This document shows, piece after piece, positions 24,143 to 37,917 of a DNA stretch of 64,000 nucleotides. The stretch is from Cavenderia fasciculata (lineage: Eukaryota > Evosea > Eumycetozoa > Acytosteliales > Cavenderiaceae), in the NCBI RefSeq assembly GCF_000203815.1, contig NW_004457637.1, positions 478,436 to 542,435 on the forward strand, in the 5' to 3' direction. Positions within the stretch are counted from its first letter, which is position 1, and every line of letters starts with the position of its first letter. The notes beneath the pieces are model-generated. The model saw only the letters and a list, made by a program, of their open reading frames with translations, ran no database searches and was not told where the DNA came from. The position numbers were made by a program, and so were the translations under genes.

Positions 24143-25166
24143 TATTTATATTATATTTAAGAGGGTGGTTGAAAAGGAGGAGGAAGAAGAAGAAGAAGAA
24201 GAAGAAGAAGAAAAAGTTGATTGCTTGAAAATAAATATGTGAATAGATTGCAAATAGAAATTGCAAAAAATAAATAAATAACCCTAAATAGATAATTGGT
24301 AATGACAAAAAGTTGTTAGTTTGAATCTAAAAAAAAAAAAAAAAGTAAAGGTGATAATATATAACTATTATTATTATTATTAATCATATGTTCTGTATGT
24401 CAAGATCTCAGCTGTTGATGCTGATCGAAAATGTGAGATTGAAACAAGATGGAGGTGACATAAAAAAAAAAAAAAAAAAAAAAAAAACCTCTGTTCATCG
24501 TAAAAAGATATTGTTGTATCCTTTGTTGTAACTCTAAGAGTAGTGAACAACACCAACGATTTTAGTTCACTATCATCTTTTTTTTTATGTTGTATTAGAG
24601 GATACAAAGCTTTGTAAAGTCCCCCTCTGAACTATTTAAGAATTAATCTATTCTTTGTCTTTGTTGTTTTTTGTTGTTGTTGTTATTGTTGTTGTTATTT
24701 AATCAAAGGTAGTATGTATCAACTAATTGATTTATAGCGCAATAATGTGTTTATGTTGTTGTTGTCTTTGTTGTTTTTTGCTGTTTGTTACTACTTTTTG
24801 TCTTGTACTTGAACTTTTGAACAATTAAAAAAATTCTTGTTGAGAATCTCTCTTTTTGGTTTTTGTTTTTGCTTTTTTTTTTTTTTTTTTTTTTTTTGGT
24901 TTTTTTTCAAGCTCGATAAAGATATAGAGGTGTTGTGAGACGATGAATTGTTCTATTTGACCCTATAGTATATACCTTGTTGTTGTTGTTGCTGTTGCTG
25001 TTGTTATTGTTGTTGCTGCTGCTGCTGTTGTTGCTTTGAACTTATAGATATTAAATTGATGCTTGATAAACAACAAGGACATTGTTGTTGCTCAATCCAA
25101 CAAGAAAAACACAAAAAAATTGGAAAAAATAAACGTCGCGTCTGTTCATTGAATGCACAAGAGTCG

Positions 25167-25193
25167 TCGCCACTAATAGGCGATTTTTTTTTT
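25167..25193 (+). other. hairpin followed by T10 run
   Basis: TCGCC ACTAATA GGCGA followed directly by ten T. A 5-bp GC-rich stem (6 with a G-T pair) before a U run resembles a transcript 3' end. It lies in the only relatively GC-rich patch of this part of the intergenic region. No RNA family is recognised. Confidence 0.3.
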
Positions 25194-25636
25194 GTTGTTG
25201 ATGTTGTTGTTGTTGTATACCTTTCTTTAATTTAAATTTGAGAGTTGGTGGCGGCAGAAAAAAAAAAGATTAGATTCGCAAATATATATATTTATATGTA
25301 CACAAGTATATCATCCAAATAAATATTCATCACCTATTTTTTCGTAGCTGCGCCTCAGTCCTGCAAAACAGATTATTTGAAACACATGTTTTTTTTTTTT
25401 TTTTTTTTTTCTATTTTTGTTCAAAAAGTTTCAATCCTTGAATCATTTTCATTCAAAAGTTGTTTGATAAAATGAATGATTGTGTGATGTAGACCAAGCA
25501 CAGTGTTTATAGAGTTATAGAAACTATCTATCTTCGCTCTGATATATAGATATTCTGAGCGCTGACTGTCAACAAATGATTGTGTAGGTTTGCTGGTGGG
25601 ACCAAAATCTTGCTACTTGGTCCCTGCTACGGTGGT

Positions 25637-25646
25637 TATATAAATA
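25637..25646 (+). promoter_or_regulatory. TATA-box-like element
   Basis: TATATAAATA in a less AT-biased neighbourhood (…GGTGGTTATATAAATACCCC…) stands out against the homopolymer background. It lies 1.35 kb upstream of the Tag-type ATG, so it would imply a long leader, a spliced leader exon or a separate transcript. Orientation (+) is a guess. Confidence 0.3.
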
Positions 25647-26108
25647 CCCCATCCATACATCTGCAGATCTAGTCTAGTCTAGTCTCTTATTGTTTCAGAT
25701 CAACCTGTGCGTCAAAAAGACAATCTTTTTAAAGAACAACTACAACAACAACAACAACAAGAAGAAGAAAAATGATAGATTGTGATAGGATGATCGATTA
25801 TTGGGAACACTTGTTGTGCTGAAGTGGTTGGGTTGGATCGGGTTAGTGGTAGTGATACTGGGGGGGTTAGGGAGATGTTTTGATGTTGTTTCAAATCATC
25901 CAATCCAAACCAATAACGTTAATCATCAACAAACATGTTACCTATTTGCACTTTCGCCTATTTTAGGTCGACTACAATCCTATACAGTAAGAACGATGGG
26001 GTGGGGGTCAAAAGAGATGATGTTATTTTGGATCATCGTCTTGGATTATTAAAAGTTTTACCTCATTATAATGACAAGACATCATCGTCGTCGTCGTCTA
26101 TCTGTCTA

Positions 26109-26138
26109 GTGTGTGTGTGTGTTTGTGTGTTTGTGTGT
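26109..26138. promoter_or_regulatory. GT-rich element (GBF/G-box-like)
   Basis: A strip of GTGTGTGT/GTTTGTGTG repeats about 0.86 kb upstream of the Tag-type start. Dictyostelium developmental promoters use G/T-rich G-boxes bound by GBF, so the match is by composition only. Confidence 0.3.
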
Positions 26139-26704
26139 TACCTACTTACTTGTCTACCATGATCAGCTTAACTAGCCAACATCCTAATTTATTAATTTAT
26201 TTTGGATAGATGTGATTACTTGATCAAGAAAAGAGTATTACCAAAATTAAAATTTAAACAGCAAGCAATTAGCAAACTACTCTACTCTACTAGTAGTGAT
26301 GAGAGATAACCAAGAACAACAACATCATCAACATCATTATCAAAAACAATAATAATAATAATAAATAATAATAATAATTTAATTTACTTTTTTTTATTTA
26401 TTTGTATTAACCTTGACGACTTTTAATCATAATCTCTTCTTTATACAGAAAATTGCTTCAAGAACAACCGATCAGATAAAAAAATAAAAAGGGTAACATA
26501 TAATATAGTTTTCAACTTTAGTTCTTATCACCATCATCATCAATGCCAACACTGGAAAATAGATAATGCCGACAAACTAAAAAGAGCCCAATCATATTCT
26601 AGTTTTGGTTTTTTTTATTTTGGGTTTCTTATTCCAACCAAACAACAACAACCCATCTATCTATCTATTTTTGAAAGGCTTGGATTGAACCAACCCACTA
26701 CCTC

Positions 26705-26725
26705 TCACACTCCTCACACACACAT
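26705..26725. promoter_or_regulatory. CA-rich element
   Basis: CACACTCCTCACACACACA about 270 bp upstream of the Tag-type ATG. CA-rich elements in this position act with GBF in Dictyostelium post-aggregative genes. Functional assignment is inference. Confidence 0.3.
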
Positions 26726-26994
26726 AGTCTAATTTACGCCGCCAAAGGAGCATCAGGAAGTCATTTTTTTTATCATACCTTTCTTTTTATTCATCTTCAT
26801 ATTTATACAAATTTTTATATTTATTTTAAATATTCTTTTCTGACCTTTTTTTTTTAATATATATATTTGTCTTTGTTGGTACAAAGTTATTTTTTATTTA
26901 CATTTTATTATTTCTTTTCAATCTTTAATTAATCTTCTAGTTTCTATCCAACATACCAGCAGCTTATTTCAAAAAATTTGTTGCTCAACCAACA

Positions 26995-29900
26995 ATGAAA
27001 ATTGAAAAAGTTGTTGAATTTAACAAATGGATGAGATATTCATCGATTGGTGTTATGATTATATGTTCCCTTTTGCTACTTTACATTGAATGTAGTAATT
27101 ATTTCTATTCTTCATCACTCCATCCTCTAGACATTGGAATAGAATCGATCAAGAGTACCAAACCTCGTTTTATTCATCTCAAGAAAGATAAAATCGATAC
27201 CTCAAAGATACCTTCTTTCGATCAAAATCTTGATATCAATAATAATCTGCAACAACAACAAAACCAAGATTCTTCATTGTATTCGTGGTTATGGAGATCA
27301 TCAAAGTTAATCAATGATGATCGTCCACTATCAACAGCATCATTTCCAACAACCTCTTCAGATTCACCACCACCACTCTTTTATAAAGAACAACAATTCA
27401 ATCAATACATAGTACAATTCCATGATACTATTTCCAAAGATATACGTAAAAGATTGGATATGGTTCTACAAGAGGTAGAGGGATCAATGATACTCTTTTA
27501 TATTCCAGATGACTCTTTTCATATTGTTATGACTTCAAGACAGGCTGAAAAGCTTCGTCTTCGTCTTTGGGTATCTTGGATCGGTCGGTACGATGCTCAT
27601 CACAAGGTTCACATGTCTACCTTTAATCCCACCACACCTTTACTTGCTCGTGATCATCCATCATCATCTGTCATTATTCAATTGGTAGAGAATGGATTAT
27701 TCAACACTCGTCAAGCAGTCGATGCTTTTGTTGAATCATGGAGCAATGCTATCAATCATCTCTTGTTGGCAACTAAAAAGGCCAAGATTAGTATAGTCGT
27801 TCCAGACTCTTATATTACCCCCTCCTCGAATACTCTTCAACAACAACAAACATCAAGATTTGTTTCAAAGTTGGTTGCCAAAGTCGAGTGTCTCGATCAG
27901 CAACACTGCAATATCGACGAAAGTGAAAAGTTGGCATACGATTGGATATCTGGACAAGTAGAATGTCTATTTCTAGAGAGAAAGGGAGTCCACCAAACCT
28001 CCAACAAGTATGCACCAACCATCATGTTTTCTCGTGTCAATGATTCATTGTTGCCCCCCAATGACCTTTCCAAGATCCCTCTTCGTGGATCCGGTCAAAT
28101 CATCGGATGTTCAGATACCGGTCTCGATATGAGTCATTGTTTCTTTAGTGATCCCGCAGAGCCACTTCCATCACCTGTCGTAAATCTTAAACATCGAAAG
28201 GTTGTAGCTCTATTTAATTATCAAAATGATAATACAGATGATATTGATGGTCATGGTACACATGTTGTAAGTATATAAATAACAAATATAAAATAATATA
28301 TATATTAATTATTATTATTATTATTATTTTTATTAATTTAGGTTGGATCAATGGTTGGTTTAACATCTACACCATCAGATGTGATAAATGAGTACAGAGG
28401 TACAGCATTTGATGCCAAAGTAGCTTTTGCAGATATCTCCTCTCCAAATGGAGGAGCACCCACCCCACCGGTCAACATTGGTGATATGTATCAAGCTATT
28501 TATGATGCTGGTGCTCGTGTCCAGGGTGATTCCTGGGGATCTGTTAGCACAGCTGGTTATGATGGCTCATATAGTATTGCTTCAAGTGATATTGATCGAT
28601 TTATTCAAAACCATCCAGTATGTAAAAAATTTTAAACTTAAACTTGCCAACCCACAACATATTCAGACTGCTCTAACAATCTTTCTCTTTCTTTTTTTTT
28701 ATTTTTTTTTTAGGACTTTTTAATTTGTAGAGCAGCAGGTAATAATGGACAACCCATGTCTTTATTATCACAATCAGTAGCAAAAAATGTTTTAACGGTT
28801 GGAGCTCAAAACAGTCGTTTTGATAGTTTTCTACCAGCAGTATCCAATTTTAAAAGTTTCTCAGCAGAACAAAATCAGTAGGTGGAAATATTATATTATT
28901 CTAGTAGATTTCATTGGCTAATTTAATTTTTAATTTTTTTTTAAATAGAGGATTACAAACAGCATGTCAATTTGATCAACAGTATTGCAACTTTACCGAT
29001 GCACAGTGTTGCTCAGGACAAGCCACTGCTAGAGGGTTGGCTAATTGTTGCTTGGCGAGCATTAAAAGTCAATTCATTAGTGTATTTGGCAATGCATCAT
29101 CTCAGAACATTTTAAATGAAAATAATATTGCAACTTTTTCATCAAAAGGACCTACCCACGATGGTCGTATCAAACCAGATGTAGTAGCTCCCGGTTTCTT
29201 TGTTGTATCTTCACGTAGTAATGGTCCAAATAATGCTAATCAATGTGCAACCGGAGTTGCAAGCGATGCACTACTTGCACTTGAAGGTACAAGTATGTCG
29301 ACACCCCATGTGGCGGCAGCAGCAACCATCCTCCGTCAATACTTGGTTCAAGGTTATTATCCAACAGGTGAAGCCACACCCTCCAATGCATTTGTATCAC
29401 CCCCTGCGGCTTTGATGAAGGCATTTATCATTAATTCTGCAACCAGATTGAATGGTACGATGGAGGTTCCTGTTGATTCCTCTCCAACTGGTCGTTCACC
29501 AATGCCTACTCGTACTACAGTAACTGGTGCATCCTATGTCGATGGATGGGGAGCCGTCAAACTTGGCAACTTGCTAAATTTCAATTCACAACCAAACCCT
29601 TTGAAACCATGGATCTTAATTGGTGGCCTAGGAGGAGAAGGTCAATCAATCCCTAGCTGGAGAGAGCCAGACATCGAGTTTAACAAAACAGCAAGCTATT
29701 GTGTCAAATTTGTAACAAAGGATCCCTCGATTGTTGGTGACCCACAAATCAGAGCAACTCTAGTGTGGACAGATCCAGCTAGCAATCCCGGAGCTTTTTA
29801 CGATTTGGTAAACAATCTTGACCTAAGGGTGCAGCATGGAAATGTCATCGAACTAGGAAATCAAGGAGCCGAGTCTGTCACCGTGACTGGAGCCCTTGCC

Positions 29901-32786
29901 GACTCCATCAACAACGTCGAGCAGATTACAATCACACCCACTCAGGATGGTACCATTTACAAATACACTGTCATTGGCAAAAATATTCCCATTGGCCCAC
30001 AAAAATATTCTATTGTCATTTCTGGTATCAACGGTCAATATGAAACGAGCTATTGTCCTCAGTGTGGAGCCGGTGATATTGGTGTGTGTACCGTGCCAAA
30101 CGGAGAGGGTACTCAGAAATGTAACTCCAAAACATTATTGTGGGACACGTGTATTGTCAACAGTTGTGCATCTGGTTACAACTATAACTCTCTTACCAAC
30201 TCTTGCTCTGCCTTTCTTTCCTACAATTACATTGTCATCATTGTGGCTGGAGCAACCATGATTCTTCTCTTTTCTATCATTGGTCTCATCAAATATATGG
30301 AGAGAAAAGAAAAAAGAAATAGAAAAGAGGATATAGAATGTCTAAAGAGTCACGATGACAGTGACGATGAAAGTGATATGGAAGATGACGACGACGACGA
30401 CAAGAAGAAGAAAAAGGAAGAGTCTGAATTGGATGGAACCACAGATGGAAATGAAAAACGTGTCAATGAAAAAGGTGTTGATAATATTAATGGTGGAGAC
30501 GGTGGCGGAGGAGGGGGTGGTGGTGACGCTAATGGAGCAATAATAGTTGCGGGTGGGGCAACGGCAGCAATCATAGGTAAAAAGAAAAGAAAGAGTCAAG
30601 TAAGACGTATTCATGTAAAACACAAAAGCGAAAAGGCCAAAGTCACTATCCCAGATCTCTATTCCCTCATTTCGCCATTCATATTCCGTCTATTGATTTC
30701 GGCCGCTTGTTCCCTCATTTCAACAGCCGCTGCAATCCTTCAACCATTTTATATTGGTAACATCATTCAAGCCATCCCAACTACCACCTCGATCAATGAT
30801 CTACGTGAACAATTTATCTATATTTTCTTGTTGGCTTTGGTAGAATTTGTTTTTACAACTATTAGTAGTTGGGTTTCTGGTATAGTAAATGAATTAATGT
30901 CTTTAAGTTTACAAGTAGTAAGTAACACAAAAAAAAAAAAAAAAAAAAATACTACATTTATAATTTATTTCTAATTTTTGATTTTATTTTTTATTTTTAT
31001 TTTTAATAGAAAGTATTTAAAACAATTATGTTACAAGAGATGGGATTCTTTAGTAGAAACAATGCTCCAACACTTATCAATGTATTGATTATCGATACAC
31101 CAATGCTTAGATCAGCATTGACAGGTATACTGTTAACATTTGCAACTGGTATTTGTAAATTTGTTGGTAGTTTGGTATTCTTGTTCTCGATCAGTTGGAA
31201 GTTGTCATTGGCATTTTTTGCAACCATTCCAATTCTTGCCATCACCACCAAGATACAATCACAGTTTGCCAAGAGATTGACTCGTCAATTGTTATTCTTT
31301 ACCTCTAAACTCTCAAAAACTGGTAGTGAAGCAATGGTCAATGTTCAAGTTGTCCTAAACTACAACAAACAAGAGTCTGAAATCAAAAGATTTGACAATA
31401 GCGCCATGGACGTTTATGAAACAGCAAGAAGTCTTATTGTTGTAAATACATTTGCAGGATCGGTCAAATGGTTCTTGGTCGAGACATTGGCATTTATCAT
31501 TCTCTATTTTGGTGCCTATCTCTCCATTAGAAAGGAGTTCTCTGTCGGTCTATTGGTTAGTTTTACTCTTTATGTTGGTTATGTCATTGAAAGTTCACAA
31601 AGTCTCTTTGGTATCTATATCAGTTATGTTCAATCTCTTGCCAGTGCTCATAGAGTCTTCCTTATTCTACGTAATGTTCCTCGAAGAAGAAAGGAAAAGT
31701 ATATCGATCCAAGCCAGCTAAACGATGGTACGTTTATTAGTTCAACAACTCCAAGTCTGGTTGGACAACAAACGACACCGCCGCCCACAGCACTTGTTGG
31801 TGATTCACCACCCTCTACAACACCCAACAGCGACGATGTTTCCTCTGCCGCTGTGGTACCACCACCACCACAGACCGATGACAATATTTCGCAAGTTCCA
31901 CTCAGTAAAAAAGAGGAGAAACAATTGGCAAAGCAGAGAGACAAGGCCAAATACAAAGAGACTGGTATTTCCATTGTCGAGTTGCAAGAGCTTCCCAACA
32001 CATTTGTAAAGTTGAAGCGCGTCAAAGGAGATATCGAATTCAAGAATGTCTCGTTTAGATATCCATCCAGACCCGATGTTGTTGTTCTCAACAATATCAC
32101 ATTGAAACTCGAACAAGGTAAATGTTATGGTCTAGTAGGTCCAAGTGGATCAGGAAAATCTACCTGTCTCGAATTGATGGCCAACTTTTATCAAATCAAT
32201 CAAGGTGAAATTATATTGGATGGACACAACACCAAGATGATATCGCCAATCGATCTTAGAAAATTCATCACTGTTGTAAATCAACAGCCATTCCTCTTTG
32301 ATAGTACAGTGGCCGAGAATATTGGATATGCATTGGACAAGCCAACTAGAGAAGAGATTATAGAGGCCAGCAAGATGGCCAATGCTCACGAATTTATTAT
32401 CGATCTTCCATTGGGATACGACACTCAATTGGGACAAGCAGGTAGTATGTTGTCTGGTGGTCAAAAGAAACGTATTGCCGTTGCTCGTGCCATCTGTGCC
32501 AAACGTACAATTATGTTACTCGACGAAATCACTGCCGAATTGGATCCAGAGTCGGAAGAAGCTATCACTAATTCAATCAAGAAATTGACTCGTGGTCATA
32601 CTGTTGTCATTGTGGCCCACAAAATAGCTGCTGTTCGTGATTGTGACAAGATCTTTGTTTTGGAAAAAGGTTGTCTAGTCGAACAAGGAACTCATACCGA
32701 ATTGATGGACATGAAGGGTCGTTATTGTAGAATGTTTTCAAACCATGATTCAGATCAACAAATAGATTTGGCTTTACCATCAATTG

Positions 32787-32820
<34 letters not shown>

Positions 32821-32839
32821 TAATAATAATAATAATTGA
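26995..32839 (+). CDS. Tag-type subtilisin-like protease/ABC transporter fusion
   Basis: Exons 26995-28266, 28342-28617, 28714-28877, 28949-30917 and 31010-32839, about 1836 residues. An N-terminal signal anchor ([15 protein letters not shown]) is followed by an S8 protease with its triad visible: Asp in IGCSDTGLD, His in [11 protein letters not shown], Ser in [13 protein letters not shown], and oxyanion Asn in RAAGNNG. A Cys-containing beta domain and a TM segment ([18 protein letters not shown]) precede an acidic/Gly linker. Then comes an ABC half-transporter with six-helix membrane domain, Walker [10 protein letters not shown], signature LSGGQKKR and Walker [12 protein letters not shown]. 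This order is that of dictyostelid TagA-D; TagB/C process and export peptide signals such as SDF-2 from prestalk cells. Which Tag paralogue this is was not resolved. It ends in an Asn run. Confidence 0.93.
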
Positions 32840-32930
32840 TAAATAAATAAAAAGAGTAGAATCATATATATACTTATGTTTTTGTTAATTTATCTTTTCT
32901 GTAATGTTTATATAATTTTAACAATGTTGT

Positions 32931-33414
32931 TTAGGCTCTGAAGGCTTTACGAATTTCAAACTCGTTTTCGACATCATTCATCATTGTTTCAAAGAGAGTA
33001 GTGTATTCGAGATCCTTTTCAGAATTTGACCATTGTGATTCTAAAAAAAAAGAGAAAGAAAAGTTAATAAACATGGTTTAAAAGTTGTATCGAGTAGTAG
33101 TAGTAGAAGAAGTACTAGTTTGTTCATCATTTACCTTCCAAATATTGCTTCTTGACGTTCAAGTCGAAAGCAATCTTGTGTCTTCTGTCTCTTTGAGCTA
33201 GTGTAGCTGTTGGTAATCTACGGAGAACTTCCTTTACGACTGGAGTTTCGTTGTAAAGATCAGCATAGTATAAACCTGTTTGATGATGATGATGATGAAA
33301 AGGTGAGTAAGTTTATGTTATTTTGATTGGTTTCACAATGATCTTCTTCTTCTTCTTACCAATCTTTTGGTGTTCGAGGAAAGTATTTCTGAGGAGTTGA
33401 GTGATTCTTGACAT
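32931..33414 (-). CDS. cytochrome bc1 complex subunit 7 (QCR7/UQCRB)
   Basis: Three exons, 33414-33360, 33275-33135 and 33040-32931, 101 residues. It begins MSRITQLLRNTFLEHQKIGL and keeps the QCR7 landmarks YYADLYNETPVVKEVLRRLP and KIAFDLNVKKQYLEESQW (family DLY...ALNRLP, RAMDLSMKHEYLP). QCR7 sits on the matrix side of complex III against cytochrome b and needs no cleaved presequence, consistent with the basic amphipathic N-terminus here. The family is small and divergent, so the match rests on the ordered motifs and length. Confidence 0.88.
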
Positions 33415-33624
33415 TATTAGATAGATCTTTCTTTTATATTACACTTATGTGATCTGCAAACAGATTTTCAAGCTTGAAAGAGAGAGTGATAGAAACGACA
33501 CACCAAAAAAATGAATAAAAAAAAAAAAAAACAAAAAATAATTTAAATAGTGTGAACGATTCATTGGTGTGATGATGATCAAAAAAGGTAAACTATTGTA
33601 TGATCATAGCAGCTACTGTAATAA

Positions 33625-35160
<1,536 letters not shown>

Positions 35161-35251
35161 AGAAAGATAAAGATAAATATAAATATAAAAAAAAAAAATT
35201 GATATTACAAATTGAATACATATATATATATATTTATTTATTATTTTTGAT

Positions 35252-37574
35252 TTAAGCAGATTCTCTTGGTTGTAATTCAGCAGAGAATTTTGTTACTTCT
35301 GTTTTAAGAATTTTGATCAACTCATCAAAAGCACTACCAGTTACACTTTCATTAGCCATGACATCCATGATTGTTGAACGGAGGACTGGAATTGATCCTT
35401 CATAAGGCAGGTTCTTTAATCCAATTCGTTTGGCAAACGAGTTGATAAAGGTATTACCATAAGATGGACCAAATTCAGTGTTGGAAATCACCAAATCATA
35501 TTCCTTGAGATCGGGTTCTGGAATATAGTCGAATCTCTTGTAAATTTTGTCATTAAAGTCACAGAATACCTTGTAGTCGGTATTGACTACTCCCTTGATC
35601 TTTGGGTTAAAAGCATAACAGATGATGTTTTGGTCTGGTCCTATTTCGGCCAATTGTTTGATCAGTTCCTTGTTCTTTGAAATTTCTTCAGAACTCTTGA
35701 ATTGTCCGTTTGGAAGGATAAGATTCTTTTTGAAATATTCCAATTGAAGGGCAGATGGTGGAACTGGGACACCGTGAACAACGAAATTATCGGTTGGGGA
35801 ACACATCCAGATGAGACGGAGATAAAAAAGACGGGTATTCAACATACATCTCTTGAGCAAGGTACCATAGCCAGATTTTGAGGTACGAATCACCGAGTGA
35901 CTTAGGTAGACAGCGCAAGCAGCGGCACCAGGTTTACTACCTTCTACACCATAAATACCGACACTTGTTACACCAGTACCTCCAATGTAGACACCAGTGT
36001 AGACCAGTGAATCTCTGAGTCTAGAGTTACGGTAACAGATGGCGCCAGCTGGGTATGGAATGTAACCACTCTTGTGAGGATCGATAGTGATGGTATCGGC
36101 ACGGGAACAAGCATGTAATTGTTTCTTGAAATAGTCAGAGCAGTACAAAGCTGGATCAGATTCATCCATATTGTTAAATGGAGATGGTGGGGTTTTGGTA
36201 GTTGTTGGATGGAACACATCGGCAATTGGATCCTCCAACAAATAGTCTGGACGGATCATTGATAAAAAGTATCCTCCCCAAGCAGCATCGACATGCACAG
36301 CAAAGTTAAGTCCTTTCTTTCTAAATTCATCACGAATTGAAATGATTTCGTCAATGTGATCGACACCAGACTCTTCGGTAGTACCTAGGACTCCAACTGC
36401 ACCAATCACTGGGATTTTGTGTAAAAGACATGCTTCCAGGTGAGCTCTTAGAACAGTCATCTCCATACGTCCATGTTTATCCACTGGGAGAATCTTGACA
36501 GCATCAGATCCCAAACCCAAAAGGGCACCAGCTTTTGGAATTGAATAGTGACCAGTGGCTGGAGTAAGAAAACATGGTTCTCTAATATTGTGTTGAGTAA
36601 AAAAGGTAAGGATACCGAGATTCGATGGATGGTATTGCTTGAGGAGATAGGTAATCTCTGATGGCTCAATGTTGCAAATGATACCAACACGATAGGGGAG
36701 TCCAGCACAATCATCGACAGAGAGATTGAGGGCCTCCCAAGTACTACACTGGCTGAGCTTCTTGATTGTACCGTTGGCAAGTTTGACAGTCAGATCCACA
36801 GCCTTGGCAAGTTTGGGTTGGTACTTGATAGCTTCATTCAAAGCCAATGGAAGGAACTTGGCCCAGTAGACACTCCACATTGCTTCGTCGTTTGCTACGG
36901 TACCACCACTTGTCAGGTGACCACGTGGAGTAATTTGATCGATTGAAAGTCTGGCCTTTTCAGTTTCAGTGAGGACAGGGTCGAGGGGCTTGGGGAAAGG
37001 GAAACCAACCATTCTGCAAAGATCGATACCAACAGCCAACTCGATATAAGTGGTTACTGGACTAGCTTGGATTGTAACATTGTTGGGATTATACAGAATA
37101 GTACTGATATATCCTACTACAGAGGCAATGGTAACATCTGATGTCATATGACCAATGTATCTAAACGAGGAGTATGGAAGTGACTTTGTCAAAAACTTGA
37201 ATAGTCTCTCTGACTTTTCCTTCATATCCTTGGCAGCATTTTGATAATCGGGAGTCAATTGGAAATCTGGATTAAAGATTGGGGAGTCTTCTTTTCTAAA
37301 ATTCTTTCTAGAGTCAATATGAGCCTTGAAAGCAGAGTTGATCAGTTCAGAAAATAATGCTTGGTTTTCAGCCTAAAGTAGAAAGAGAAACAAAAGAAAA
37401 TAAGTTAGAAAAAAAATAGGATGAAAAAATAAGAGTAGGATTATTTACTTTTGGTCCTAAAAATTGTGATTGTGGACAGTATTTAACTGAAGAACCAGAT
37501 AAACCTGGTAGTTCCTTTCCAAACTGAATAAATTCCTCCAAAAATTCTTTTGGTATGTTGTATGGATTGCTCAT
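35252..37574 (-). CDS. bacterial-type tyrosine-decarboxylase-like PLP enzyme, copy A
   Basis: Exons 37574-37449 and 37372-35252, 748 residues. Group II PLP-dependent decarboxylase: the PLP lysine is in TIDPHKSGYIPYPAGA (about residue 476), preceded by HVDAAWGGY (~402-410), HYSIPKAGALLGLG and GTTEESGVD. Resemblance along the whole length (YIGHMTSDVTIASVVGY, SPVTTYIELAVG, LTSGGTVANDEAMW, GVEGSKPGA) is to the ~620-residue bacterial tyrosine decarboxylases rather than to animal AADC or GAD. The product would be tyramine or another amine, but substrate is not decidable from motifs. It is a tandem paralogue of the next gene: same length, same intron position (after the GPK codon). Codon use is locally GC-richer than flanks. 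Confidence 0.88.
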
Positions 37575-37917
37575 GATAATTTAATAGATAAATGATAGAT
37601 AAATAAATGAAATGAATTAAAACCTAAAGTATGCTGGGTGTCAAGGTATTTATATCTAATGGTTAACAAAGCAATTTAAAATCAATGGAAAGATTTACAT
37701 GTCAGATTACAAATCCGTTGCAACTTTTTTAAAAAAGGGAATTTTCAATTCTGATTGGGGAGATGTTGTAGGGGTTTTTTAAAAATGGATTTTGATTGAA
37801 CACACACGTGTGATTTTAGGTAAAGATTGGCAAAAAACCGTTCAAACTAAAAAAGAATGAGGCTTACAAAAATAACAGTGTGGCCCATCTACATCTGTTG
37901 CAAACCAGGATAGGGGC
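37575..37917. other. spacer between tandem decarboxylase genes
   Basis: Promoter region of copy A and 3' flank of copy B. It contains the perfect palindrome CACACGTGTG at 37803-37812 (a CACGTG core) and several short A/T runs. No other gene. Confidence 0.5.

Larger units (their letters stand above)
24143..26994. other. 2.85-kb non-coding interval between rac (-) and the Tag-type gene (+)
   Basis: The largest non-coding stretch of the window. It is rich in A/T homopolymers (e.g. 24464-24486, 24874-24897, 25389-25410) and TTG repeats. A higher-GC segment of about 60 bp around 25130-25190 ends in a hairpin with a T run. A TATA-like site at 25637 is followed by unique sequence, and GT-rich and CA-rich strips lie nearer the Tag-type gene. 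Open frames at 25801-26162 are short, overlapping and without family resemblance. Length and composition fit an extended developmental promoter, or a non-coding transcript. Confidence 0.5.

Noticed and set aside
25801-26162. Two overlapping 75-83 codon frames upstream of the Tag-type gene
   Set aside because: Composition driven by GT/GTC repeats, no family resemblance, mutual overlap.
30342-30623. Minus-strand open frames in the Tag-type linker
   Set aside because: Opposite an Asp/Lys/Gly-rich coding linker; no independent signal.
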